From NCBI GenBank assembly GCA_049652745.1, contig JBASEY010000022.1:1-64000 (forward strand): a stretch of 64,000 nt of DNA, given 5' to 3'. Source of the stretch: JBASEY01 sp049652745. GTDB taxonomy: Bacteria; CSSED10-310. The position numbers and the translations under genes were made by a program. Of this stretch, positions 1-8,527 are shown in pieces. The notes under the pieces are model-generated. The model was not told the origin of the DNA, did no database searches, and worked only from the letters and a program-made list of their open reading frames with translations. Within the stretch, counting starts at the first letter, position 1; each line of letters begins with the position of its first letter.

Positions 1-3000
1 ACAAATCCGGATCGGCTTGTCGATGATCATCTGACTCTTATTGTGACGCTTTTTGAGGGTGAAACGCTGGAGTCGCTCAAAAACGACCTGTTGGGATGCG
101 GTGTGGAAATCATCGACACGGTTGATACGCCGTATCGAAAATCATTCCATATCCGGGCTCTGCCAGAAGCCGTCATGACGATCGCTCAAATCGAAAGCAT
201 TTATACCATCGAGGAAAAAGGCGAGTATTTTCTGTTGAACGACGGCACCAAATACGTGATTCAAGGAGGCTCGCAAAGCGCCGGCACGCCGATTTGGGAC
301 AAAGGCGTCAACGGGTCGAATGAGATCATCGGGATCATGGATTCCGGTGTGGATCCTCACCATTGCTTTTTTTATGATGCTTCTCAGGGTCTTCCCGGAA
401 CGACTCCGAATTACAGTCACCGCAAAATCGTCGCCTATCGCACATATGGGGATGGTGTTGCATGGGATAAATGCTCCGGCGGCCACGGCACCCATGTCGC
501 CGGAACAGCGGCCGGCTCACCCGATGACGGCACATCCAACTTACAATATCAAGGTATGGCGCCAGGCGCGAAAATCACGTTTGGAGACATTGGACGGGAC
601 AATACTTGGGATTGTCTTCAAGGAGCGATTCATCCTCCGGCATCATTGACAGCGGCTTTCACAAATACGCAATCCGACGGTGCTTATATCCACTCGAACA
701 GTTGGGGAGGAAATACTAATTCCTATGAAGCCTACTGTGTCGATGTCGATACTTATATGTGGAACAACAAGAATTTCCTGATACTGTTCGCTGCCGGCAA
801 TGCCGGGCCGAACGCCGGAACGGTAGGGTATCCTGCAACAGCCAAAAACCTGGTCTGTGTCGGCGGCTCGGACAATTTGGCCAATATGCAAAATATGTAT
901 AATGCGTCCAGTCGCGGTCCGGTCTCCGGTTCGAACCGGTTGGCGCCGACGTTGACCGCCCCGGCCACAGACACGGCGGTCAGTCAGCCGGGTATCCATT
1001 CAGCTCAAAATACCACCAGCCCAACCGGCCGTACATGCAATATCGTCTATTCCGGTTGGTCGGGCACCTCGATGGCGACGCCCGCCGTTGCCGGCGCAGC
1101 CGCGATGATCCGGCAATATTTTCGAGCCGGCTATTATCCCAGCGGCGCCGCCAACCCCGGCAATTCGATGACGCCGACCGCCGCCCTGATGAAGGCCATG
1201 CTGATCAACTCCGCACAGAATATGACAGGAACAGGCACGACCGCTCGCCCCTCCAATAACCAGGGCTGGGGGCGCATCATGTTGACCGACTCGTTGTATT
1301 TTGCCGGTAATGCCCGAAAATTGATAGTTCACGACGCAACGACCGGAGTCACCACAAGCAGCACGGATTCTTATTCATTCACAGTTACCGATCCATCCAT
1401 CCCTTTGAAAATTTCGTTGGTCTGGACCGATCAAAGCGGCAATAACCTTGTCAATGATCTGGACCTGGTTTTGACCGGAGGTTCAAACACGTATTACGGC
1501 AACAACTTTACCACCAATGGTTGGAGCAATACCGGCACCACCCGCGACCGCACCAATCCGACGGAATGTATTTATATCAACGGTGGCGTTTTATCGGCTG
1601 GAACCTACACGGTTCACGTGCAGGGATACAACGTGCCTCAGGGTGAGACAGGCGGCTATCAGCCTTATGCACTGGTCATCAGCGGTGGCGTTTCCGATTC
1701 GACAACGCCGACGGCGACGCCGTCCGGCCCGACCGCAACACCGACTATGACACCGACACCGACCAATACCCCGCCGCAACCGCCGGCCACGCCGTCCAAC
1801 GGCGGCAACACCTGTGCGCAGGCGCCCGATATCACGAACAATCTCGCCCATGCCTGGACTTACGGTTCTCCGCTGTGTCTGCCCGCTTCCAACGTCGGCA
1901 TGAGCATTTCCTATACCAAATGCACCGATGCTCCTTGCGGCTCTCCAGGAAACTCCAGAGATATCGTCTGGCGTTTTACACCTACGGACTACTGGGCTTT
2001 CGATATCAATAACTGCCGCACTTCGGATAACTGGTCCGTGATGGTCTGGGCGGATTCATGCCCGGGAACTCAAATCGCCTGCGACGATGATTCGTGCGGA
2101 GGCTCCTGTTCTTCACCCTTATCTTTCACGACAGGCTGTCTGTTGTTTCAACCCGGGACCACCTACTATGTCGTCGCATGGCGCTACAGCCAAACAGGGT
2201 CCACAACCATCTGTTTCGACCCCTGCGATATGCTGGAATGTCCGTTCGATACTATTTACAGTCAGCCGGGAAATCTCTCCGGCACAGCTTATAATTCCGA
2301 CTCGTCCGCGGGTTACCTGGTAGCGGAAAATTATTCCGGCCTGAGCAACAGCATCGCCTCTGTCACATGGTTCGGACTTGAGGCTTACAACAGCGGCTCC
2401 GGCTGGTCGAATTGCACTCGCACCAATACCGGTTTTACGATCACGTTTTATTCGAACAACAATGGACTGCCCGGAACAGTCGTCTATCAAGAAACTGTCA
2501 CAGCTTCTCGGTTCAACACAGGGGAAACGTTTTCGATCTTCCCGGTTTATGAATATTACGCCGAGTTTGCGTCTTGTGTTAACAATCCGTCAGGATGGGT
2601 ATCCATCCAAGGCGCTCCCGGAGCAGGGTCCTGCTGGTTCTTGTGGCTGAACACGTTCAAGGGCATCGGTGACGGTACCCGAGCATCAAACGACGGCAAC
2701 GGATGGACGGTTGAAAATGGTGAGGTTTCGCTCTGTTTTGGCCCTTGTGACGAACCGACGAATACGCCGACACCTTTCCCGACTTTTACACCGATTCCGC
2801 CGACACCGACGCCGGTTCCAACATTCACTCCTGTGCCACCCACATTTACGCCTGTACCGCCGACTGCCACCCCCACATTTACACCAATCCCGCCGACTTC
2901 CACGCCGACATTTACGCCTGTGCCACCGACTGCCACGCCGACATTTACCCCTGTGCCACCTACATTCACTCCTGTGCCACCCACATTTACGCCTGTACCG

Positions 3001-3651
3001 CCGACCGCCACGCCCACATTTACGCCTGTGCCACCGACTGCCACGCCGACATTTACACCGATCCCACCGACTTCCACCCCCACCTTCACCCCTGTGCCGC
3101 CGACTTCCACGCCGACATTTACCCCTGTACCACCCACATTTACGCCTGTACCGCCGACATTCACCCCTACATTTACACCCATACCACCAACTGCCACGCC
3201 GACACCGACAAATACTCCGACACAGACACCGACACTGACACCGACACTGACACCGACGCAGACACCGACCAATACGCCGACCAATACGCCGACAGACACG
3301 CCAACCAATACGCCGACACCAACACAGACACCGACGCAGACACCGACGCAGACACCGACGCAGACGCCGACCAATACGCCGACCGACACACCGACACCGA
3401 CACAGACACCGACCAACACGCCCACCGATACGCCGACGCCGACGAATACGCCCACAAATACCCCGACTCCGACACCTACCGACCCGCCAATACCTACTGA
3501 TACACCTACCGAATCACCGACGGAAACTCCATCACCGACACCGACCTGGCCGTTGCCGATACCAGCTACAGGGCCCATGGGAACTGGATTGCTGTTGGCA
3601 TTGATCGGCATCCTGATGCTTATCCCGGTTTTCAAAAAAAAGCCTAGATAG
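1..3651 (+). CDS. Subtilisin-like (S8) surface exoprotease with Pro/Thr stalk and IPATG anchor, 5' truncated
   Basis: Secreted serine endopeptidase of the subtilisin (S8) family. The frame is open to base 1, and by comparison with its paralogue at 4767 about 160 N-terminal residues lie outside the window, so the GTG at 43 is not the true start. The catalytic triad is visible: Asp codon 340-342 (MDSGVD), His 484-486 (GGHGTHVAGT) and Ser 1069-1071 (SGTSMATP). A beta-sandwich follows the peptidase (LVWTDQSGNNLVNDLDL region), then a short TPT linker, two Cys-rich beta domains (about 1800-2750), a long Pro/Thr stalk (2755-3546) and a C-terminal IPATG motif with a hydrophobic helix and KKKPR tail. 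I infer a protease displayed on the cell surface on an extended stalk. Its substrate is unknown. It is a tandem paralogue of the dockerin-bearing protease at 4767. Confidence 0.9.
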   Translation, partial: TNPDRLVDDHLTLIVTLFEGETLESLKNDLLGCGVEIIDTVDTPYRKSFHIRALPEAVMTIAQIESIYTIEEKGEYFLLNDGTKYVIQGGSQSAGTPIWDKGVNGSNEIIGIMDSGVDPHHCFFYDASQGLPGTTPNYSHRKIVAYRTYGDGVAWDKCSGGHGTHVAGTAAGSPDDGTSNLQYQGMAPGAKITFGDIGRDNTWDCLQGAIHPPASLTAAFTNTQSDGAYIHSNSWGGNTNSYEAYCVDVDTYMWNNKNFLILFAAGNAGPNAGTVGYPATAKNLVCVGGSDNLANMQNMYNASSRGPVSGSNRLAPTLTAPATDTAVSQPGIHSAQNTTSPTGRTCNIVYSGWSGTSMATPAVAGAAAMIRQYFRAGYYPSGAANPGNSMTPTAALMKAMLINSAQNMTGTGTTARPSNNQGWGRIMLTDSLYFAGNARKLIVHDATTGVTTSSTDSYSFTVTDPSIPLKISLVWTDQSGNNLVNDLDLVLTGGSNTYYGNNFTTNGWSNTGTTRDRTNPTECIYINGGVLSAGTYTVHVQGYNVPQGETGGYQPYALVISGGVSDSTTPTATPSGPTATPTMTPTPTNTPPQPPATPSNGGNTCAQAPDITNNLAHAWTYGSPLCLPASNVGMSISYTKCTDAPCGSPGNSRDIVWRFTPTDYWAFDINNCRTSDNWSVMVWADSCPGTQIACDDDSCGGSCSSPLSFTTGCLLFQPGTTYYVVAWRYSQTGSTTICFDPCDMLECPFDTIYSQPGNLSGTAYNSDSSAGYLVAENYSGLSNSIASVTWFGLEAYNSGSGWSNCTRTNTGFTITFYSNNNGLPGTVVYQETVTASRFNTGETFSIFPVYEYYAEFASCVNNPSGWVSIQGAPGAGSCWFLWLNTFKGIGDGTRASNDGNGWTVENGEVSLCFGPCDEPTNTPTPFPTFTPIPPTPTPVPTFTPVPPTFTPVPPTATPTFTPIPPTSTPTFTPVPPTATPTFTPVPPTFTPVPPTFTPVPPTATPTFTPVPPTATPTFTPIPPTSTPTFTPVPPTSTPTFTPVPPTFTPVPPTFTPTFTPIPPTATPTPTNTPTQTPTLTPTLTPTQTPTNTPTNTPTDTPTNTPTPTQTPTQTPTQTPTQTPTNTPTDTPTPTQTPTNTPTDTPTPTNTPTNTPTPTPTDPPIPTDTPTESPTETPSPTPTWPLPIPATGPMGTGLLLALIGILMLIPVFKKKPR
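2755..3546 (+). repeat. Low-complexity Pro/Thr-coding repeat tract
   Basis: Coding tandem repeats within the first protease. The left part (about 2770-3200) cycles TFTPVPPTATP-like units of 7 to 11 residues. The right part (about 3200-3545) cycles TPTQTP, TPTNTP and TPTDTP. The DNA is strongly periodic (acc/ccg/aca codons) with near-identical units, so it should expand and contract by slippage. It probably acts as a stiff, possibly glycosylated stalk between the protease and its anchor. The opposite strand stays open across the tract only because of the codon periodicity. Confidence 0.9.
3559..3648 (+). other. C-terminal IPATG sorting signal of the S8 protease
   Basis: The last 30 residues are a tripartite signal: IPATGP, a hydrophobic stretch (LLLALIGILMLIPVF) and a basic KKKPR end. 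The layout matches LPXTG-type sortase signals with Ile for Leu. The same signal ends the cohesin-like protein (4417-4503), and 8 of the first 10 residues plus most of the helix are shared. No sortase, exosortase or rhomboid gene is in the window, so the processing enzyme is unknown. Confidence 0.65.
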
Positions 3652-3771
3652 AGAAGATACCGTTGGCGGCCTTCTTTTAAAAGTGCCGTAACGTTATGAA
3701 TTGAAAGAAGATTAACCTGAAAACAGTTTTGATATCGAATAATTTTGTGAAAGCTGAGGAGGTGTTTTAAC

Positions 3772-4506
3772 ATGAGACAATCAATGGTGCTGATTTTGAT
3801 AACGGTCATTCTGGCGATGCCGGTTTGCGCCGATCGACAGCCGACGCCGACACCGCCCAATACCGACACGATTTTCATACCTGACGTAGAAGGATGCACG
3901 GGCGATATCATCGTTGTCGAAGTGCGGATGGCCAATCCTGACACCGAGGTTGACGCTTTCTTGATAAGGATATTATACGATACGGAGATGTTGACCTTTA
4001 TTGCTTGTTCGGCAGGTGATTTGGACCCGGGATGGGAAATGTTCGATTGTTATGAGCCGTCGCTCGGCCGTATCAATATGGGCGGTTTTTCCGTTCCACC
4101 TGCCGCAATCCCCACCAACAGCAACGGTGTGCTTGTCGAGATGCTCTTCGAGGTCACATGCCTGAATTGTGAAGATGAAGACTCGAGCGAGCTGCCAATA
4201 GACTTGCTATTAGATGATCTAATAGGCTTCGATGGGATTGACGGCGTCTTTACGTTTTTCTGCCCGCCTCCTCCGACCGAAACGCCGACGTTCACTCCCA
4301 CAGAAACTCCTACAAGTACACCTACTGATACCCCAACGCCGACCGAGACGCCTACGAATACGCCGACTGAGACGCCTACGAATACGCCGTCGCCGACGCC
4401 CACTGAGCCTTTACCAATACCGGCGACCGGGCCGATCGGAACAGGATTGCTTCTGACCCTGTTCGGCATACTGATGTTCAACCCGGTTTTCAGACAAAAA
4501 CGATAG
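3772..4506 (+). CDS. Surface-anchored cohesin-like domain protein
   Basis: 244 residues. It has an N-terminal signal peptide (about 1-20, ending VCA), one beta-rich domain (about 31-162), a TPT/ETPTNTP linker (about 165-213) and an IPATG anchor. The domain looks like a cohesin: it opens with GDIIVVEVRM, has the LIRILYDTEMLTF core strand, a GRINMGGF turn and the NGVLVEMLFEV strand, in the order and spacing usual for cohesins. Cohesins bind dockerins, and the next gene ends in a dockerin, so I infer this is the cell-surface receptor for that protease. The start is set by a strong RBS (GAGGAGG at 3756-3762). It lies 120 bp after the anchored protease. A carbohydrate-binding or adhesin beta-sandwich is the main alternative. 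Confidence 0.7.
   Translation: MRQSMVLILITVILAMPVCADRQPTPTPPNTDTIFIPDVEGCTGDIIVVEVRMANPDTEVDAFLIRILYDTEMLTFIACSAGDLDPGWEMFDCYEPSLGRINMGGFSVPPAAIPTNSNGVLVEMLFEVTCLNCEDEDSSELPIDLLLDDLIGFDGIDGVFTFFCPPPPTETPTFTPTETPTSTPTDTPTPTETPTNTPTETPTNTPSPTPTEPLPIPATGPIGTGLLLTLFGILMFNPVFRQKR
4417..4503 (+). other. C-terminal IPATG sorting signal of the cohesin-like protein
   Basis: The last 29 residues repeat the design of the signal at 3559-3648: IPATGPIGTG, a hydrophobic helix, then FRQKR. The conservation between two otherwise unrelated proteins, each behind a Pro/Thr linker, argues for a dedicated sorting or anchoring pathway rather than a chance membrane helix. Confidence 0.65.
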
Positions 4507-4671
4507 TAAGAAAGTAGTATGGCCATAGAGCGAAGGGTCAAACCTTTCTATTGATTAAAGATTTGATATATAACGCGCTGGAGTATGAATAAATTCAGCC
4601 TTAAAAAGATGTGCTGGAAGGAAATTCGACACTCTTGTTTTAAAATAAAGTTAATGATATGAACCTTGTCG

Positions 4672-4704
4672 ACACTGATGTGTGAAATTGCATCGGTGTT
4701 TTCA
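4672..4704 (+). terminator. Possible weak intrinsic terminator
   Basis: A 9-bp stem (4672-4680 with 4691-4699, one G-T wobble) with a 10-base loop is followed by a short T run (TTTTC). It lies between the cohesin-like gene and the second protease. The short T tract makes it a weak terminator at best, so partial read-through is likely. Confidence 0.3.
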
Positions 4705-4766
4705 ACATAACGTAATTGCCGCGCCACAGCAATTGACTCGTCAAAAAATTATGGGGAGATACTAAA

Positions 4767-7172
4767 ATGAGAAAAAACTTTGTCCTTACACTGTCATGGT
4801 TGCTGATGATGGGTGTTGCAGCATCCGCATCCCTATCCTCAGAAATGGCTGAAAGAAATATAGATTTTTGGCCAAACGCCGCCCAACCGCCTTTCGCATT
4901 GGCGGCGAATGTTGATGACACAGGAGTAATTCAGGTAAAAAATGCGGCTTTCGATCCGCTCCAGAGTTTGCCGGTTATTCCTGATGCGCTTAGGCTTCCC
5001 GAAGATGTCGTTCCGCGATATCAGCTTGTTCAGTTCACCGGACCGATTACCGAAGCTCACAAAGCATCACTGCGCAACGCCGGTTTTGAGCCGCTGATTT
5101 ACGTATCCCATTTTACGTTCATCTGCAGAACGATGGATTCAGGCGCAGCCGAAACAGCCAAATCAATACCTGAAATTCGATGGGTCGGTCCGTTTGAGCC
5201 TGCTTATCGCATCGACCCTTTGATCGGTCAAACGCCGATGGTCGATCCGGAACGCCTGCAAGATGACCACCTTACACTGATTGTCACTTTGTTTGAAGGT
5301 GAATCCTTGTCTGAATTGAAAGCGGATTTGTCGTATTTGACTGACGAGATTCTCGATGTGGTCGATACACCCTATCGAAAATCGCTGCATATCAGGCTTC
5401 TGCCCGAACTCATTCCCGAACTGGCACAGATTGAAAGCATCTACCGCATTGAAGAAAAAGGTGAATTTTTTGTTTTGAACGATGAAACCCGTTACGTCAT
5501 TCAATCAGGTTCGGTTGCCGCCGGTACGCCTTTGTGGCAGAACGGAGTCGATGGAACCGGTCAAATCATCGGTGTCATGGATTCGGGTGTCGATCCGCAT
5601 CATTGTTTTTTCTATGATGCCTCTCAGGGTTTGCCGGGTGCCACCCCGAATTACAATCACCGTAAAATCATCGCTTATCGACTGTATGGCGGAAAAACCT
5701 GGGACGGCTGCTCGATGGGTCATGGAACTCACGTTGCAGGTACAGCGGCCGGCTCACCCGATGACGGCACCTCCAATCTACAATATCAAGGTATGGCGCC
5801 AGGGGCAAAAATCACCTTTGGCGATATCGGCGAAGACGGCTGGTTCCAATGCCTGCTTGGCATGGTCAATCCACCGTCATCACTGACGACGACCTTTTCG
5901 GATACGAAAGCGGATGGTGGTTATCTGCACACGAATTCTTGGGGAAGCACAAGCAACAGCTACGAAACCTATTGTGAAGACGTCGATAATTTCATGTGGA
6001 GCAACAAGGATTTTCTTGTGCTCTTCGCCGCCGGCAATTCCGGCCCCAATTCCGGCACAGTTGGATTTCCGGGCGTTGCTAAAAACCTGATCTGTGTCGG
6101 AGGTTCGGATAATTTACAGAATATGCAGAATATGTTCACTCAGTCGAGCCGCGGTCCGGTTTCCGGCTCGAACAGAATGGCTCCGACCGTGACTGCGCCG
6201 GCTACAGACACTGCTGTGAACCCTGCCGGTATTCATTCCGCCAAAAACACGACAAGCCCTTCAGGCCGCACTTGTAACATCGTAAATGCCAATTTTTCCG
6301 GCACATCGATGGCAACACCTGCTGTCGCCGGAGCTGCGGCGATGATCCGCCAGTATTTTGTCGATGGATACTATCCCGGCGGAACGGCCGGATCAGCTCT
6401 ACCGATGATTCCAAGCGCAGCTTTGATGAAAGCGGTCCTGATCAATTCCGCTCAGAACATGACTGGAACGACGGCCCGGCCTTCAAATGACCAGGGTTGG
6501 GGACGCATCATGTTGGACGACACACTGTATTTCCCAGGTGATGCCCGAAAATTGAAAGTCATCGACAAAGCTGTCGGAGTCACCACCGGTGAAACCCATA
6601 CCTACGATATCTCTATCTCCGATCCTGCTATTCCCCTTAAAATATCCCTTGTCTGGACAGACCGCGTCGGCAACAACCTCGTCAACGACCTGGATCTGGA
6701 ATTGACAAACGGCACAACAACTTATTACGGAAATAATTTTTCCGGTGGATGGAGTTCGACTGGTACAACCCGTGATCGAACAAATCCAGCGGAATGCATT
6801 TATATCAACGGCGGAGTTTTATCGGCCGGCACATACACGATAAAAGTCAAAGGTTATAATGTGCCCAACGGCGAAACCGGCGGACACCAACCCTACGCTC
6901 TGGTGGTAACCGGAGGTTTGGCACAAGGATCCGAACCGACTCCGACTCCGACACAAGAGCCTTGCATCAATAATGGCGACGTCAACTTTGACGGCTCTTT
7001 GACATCGACCGACTCACAATTGGCGTTTTATTTCTCTCTCGGCATGTACACCCCAACATACGAAGAAGCGTGCGCAGCCGATTGTAACGGCGATTCCAAA
7101 GTCACCGCCACCGATGCACAACAGATATTCTTCGCAGCCTTGGGCCAGACTGCATGTGTCGATCCACTGTAG
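4767..7172 (+). CDS. Secreted subtilisin-like (S8) protease with C-terminal dockerin
   Basis: 801 residues. It has a signal peptide (about 1-21, MRKN...ASA), a propeptide-like region to about 240 and a subtilisin domain with triad Asp272 (MDSGVD), His319 (GHGTHVAGT) and Ser514 (SGTSMATP). A beta-sandwich follows, then a short TPTPTQ linker and a dockerin at 733-797. The dockerin has two Ca-binding loops, Asp738-Asn740-Asp742...Asp749 and Asp772-Asn774-Asp776...Asp783, an exact match to the F-hand pattern. The catalytic half closely matches the protease at the window start, but the stalk and IPATG anchor are replaced by the dockerin. I infer a secreted protease captured by a surface cohesin, possibly the product of the preceding gene. 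The ATG has a GGGGAG RBS at 4753-4758, and a strong terminator follows. Confidence 0.92.
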   Translation: MRKNFVLTLSWLLMMGVAASASLSSEMAERNIDFWPNAAQPPFALAANVDDTGVIQVKNAAFDPLQSLPVIPDALRLPEDVVPRYQLVQFTGPITEAHKASLRNAGFEPLIYVSHFTFICRTMDSGAAETAKSIPEIRWVGPFEPAYRIDPLIGQTPMVDPERLQDDHLTLIVTLFEGESLSELKADLSYLTDEILDVVDTPYRKSLHIRLLPELIPELAQIESIYRIEEKGEFFVLNDETRYVIQSGSVAAGTPLWQNGVDGTGQIIGVMDSGVDPHHCFFYDASQGLPGATPNYNHRKIIAYRLYGGKTWDGCSMGHGTHVAGTAAGSPDDGTSNLQYQGMAPGAKITFGDIGEDGWFQCLLGMVNPPSSLTTTFSDTKADGGYLHTNSWGSTSNSYETYCEDVDNFMWSNKDFLVLFAAGNSGPNSGTVGFPGVAKNLICVGGSDNLQNMQNMFTQSSRGPVSGSNRMAPTVTAPATDTAVNPAGIHSAKNTTSPSGRTCNIVNANFSGTSMATPAVAGAAAMIRQYFVDGYYPGGTAGSALPMIPSAALMKAVLINSAQNMTGTTARPSNDQGWGRIMLDDTLYFPGDARKLKVIDKAVGVTTGETHTYDISISDPAIPLKISLVWTDRVGNNLVNDLDLELTNGTTTYYGNNFSGGWSSTGTTRDRTNPAECIYINGGVLSAGTYTIKVKGYNVPNGETGGHQPYALVVTGGLAQGSEPTPTPTQEPCINNGDVNFDGSLTSTDSQLAFYFSLGMYTPTYEEACAADCNGDSKVTATDAQQIFFAALGQTACVDPL

Positions 7173-7227
7173 AAAAAAAAAACAGTGATCGGCTGAACAG
7201 CCCGTGATTACTTTGTAAAAATGGCTT

Positions 7228-7256
7228 AACCCCCCTTCTCAACAAGGGGGGTTTTT
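7228..7256 (+). terminator. Strong Rho-independent terminator
   Basis: A perfect 10-bp stem, AACCCCCCTT (7228-7237) with AAGGGGGGTT (7244-7253), closes a 6-base loop and runs into TTTTT. It lies 55 bp after the dockerin protease and ends the protease/cohesin block. Confidence 0.92.
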
Positions 7257-7330
7257 GAATGGATCAGGTCTGAAGTTCACCTTAAAGTGACAAAAAATGA
7301 AAGATAAAACCCTATCTTTGAAGGAATCCA

Positions 7331-8341
7331 ATGAAACAGCTTGTCAGCCCTTTCGTGACCGAATTATTTTTCAATAAAAGTTACGGAATGCCTAAACAAA
7401 ACTTTCATCCCATAACAGTCGCCAATAAAATATTATGTATTGGAATAGCGATTCTGCTGCTTTCCTGTTCACGTCCATCAAATGAACTTGTTTTGGAAGA
7501 AACAGACTTCAACCATTTCATCGGGCGCATTGCTTCGGACCCAAAAGCATTGAACGGCCGATCCATGTGGCTGGACCCCTTGATCGCAGGCTCGCCGCCG
7601 GTTACGCTAGATGCCGGTGATTATACGTTTTATCTATATGCCCGTTGTCTGGCGCGAACTTCAACACCGGTCTGTCGGCTGAAAATTGTTCAAACAGATT
7701 CACAAACCATTCTGTTCACTCGGGATGTCGCAAGAGAGATTTTCGGTGACGGCTCATCTTATGCACTGGTGGAGTGGCCGTTTACTCTAGATAGACAGAC
7801 AACACTACAGTTTGATGTCGACATGTTGATCAGCGGTAAAGAGGATTTCTACCTGGACAGCATCGGATTTGCCGGTCCTCAGGGCCTGACACGATGGAAT
7901 AACAGCCTTTTAAAACATCATGTCGGTGTTGAGATGGATGACCCTCTCGCTATTGACGGCAAAGCATGGACTAATGCACATGCTCTAGCTTACGGCCCAT
8001 ATATTGCGCTGTCGAAACCTGGTCGATATGAAGCGATTTATCGATTCGCGATCGCTCCAAACTTCAATGCCGAATCAATCGCCACATTGGATGTGTATTC
8101 TCATTATGGGCACTTTGACGGCGGTACCGGGAACAAAACCTATGCCATACGAGGATTGTCAACCTCTGATTTCGCCGCCCCGGACGAATTTATCGAAATA
8201 TCCCTTCCTTTCGAATACGACGGCGCTGAAGGAATGGAGTTTCGAGTACTGGTTTATTATGTTATCCGTGATGCGCTTCGTCTCGATCGAATTACCGTTC
8301 GACCGATCGAAGAACCTGATCCCAAGGTGCGACCCGGTTAA
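7331..8341 (+). CDS. Putative lipoprotein with two similar beta domains, function unknown
   Basis: 336 residues. A hydrophobic stretch ending LLLSC (Cys46) is a good lipobox. The chosen ATG has a GAAGGA RBS at 7320-7325, which gives an unusually long N-region. A second Met at 7388 would give a normal lipoprotein signal with Cys27. After the Cys come two beta-rich segments (about 58-180 and 190-330). Both follow the pattern 'aromatic/Gly-Tyr strand - long strand - VEWPF or ISLPF edge - LQFDV or MEFRV - LDxIxF/V strand', suggesting an internal duplication of a jelly-roll such as a carbohydrate-binding fold. No family was recognised. It is monocistronic, after a strong terminator. Confidence 0.75.
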   Translation: MKQLVSPFVTELFFNKSYGMPKQNFHPITVANKILCIGIAILLLSCSRPSNELVLEETDFNHFIGRIASDPKALNGRSMWLDPLIAGSPPVTLDAGDYTFYLYARCLARTSTPVCRLKIVQTDSQTILFTRDVAREIFGDGSSYALVEWPFTLDRQTTLQFDVDMLISGKEDFYLDSIGFAGPQGLTRWNNSLLKHHVGVEMDDPLAIDGKAWTNAHALAYGPYIALSKPGRYEAIYRFAIAPNFNAESIATLDVYSHYGHFDGGTGNKTYAIRGLSTSDFAAPDEFIEISLPFEYDGAEGMEFRVLVYYVIRDALRLDRITVRPIEEPDPKVRPG

Positions 8342-8379
8342 CTATCCGACTATGCCAAACCGATGTTTGAAACTCCGGC

Positions 8380-8416
8380 GAACATGATTGGGAATGGCTG
8401 GGTTGAAATCATGTTC
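8380..8416. repeat. Inverted repeat upstream of metG
   Basis: Perfect 10-bp arms, GAACATGATT (8380-8389) and AATCATGTTC (8407-8416), are separated by 17 bases. No T run follows on either strand, so a terminator is unlikely. It may be an operator or leader hairpin for metG, or it may hold nothing functional. Confidence 0.35.
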
Positions 8417-8527
8417 ATCTTTGACTTGCTCCACTTTCAGCAAGCCGGTATCATTCATTTTCGTTTCAACGGAATAATTCCGATGGCGAAACCCGTATGT
8501 TAGTTTCGAAGATAACAAAAGGAGCTG

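Noticed and set aside
2755..3546. Repeat tract considered as a CRISPR-like or other non-coding array
   Set aside because: Units are 6-33 bp without spacers, fully in frame with the protease, and code for a Pro/Thr linker.
2556..3944. Long open frame on the minus strand (Gly/Val-rich VGVGVSVGV pattern) across the Pro/Thr repeats
   Set aside because: It is the mirror image of the periodic acc/ccg/aca codons of the real gene, has no RBS and a composition no protein would keep.
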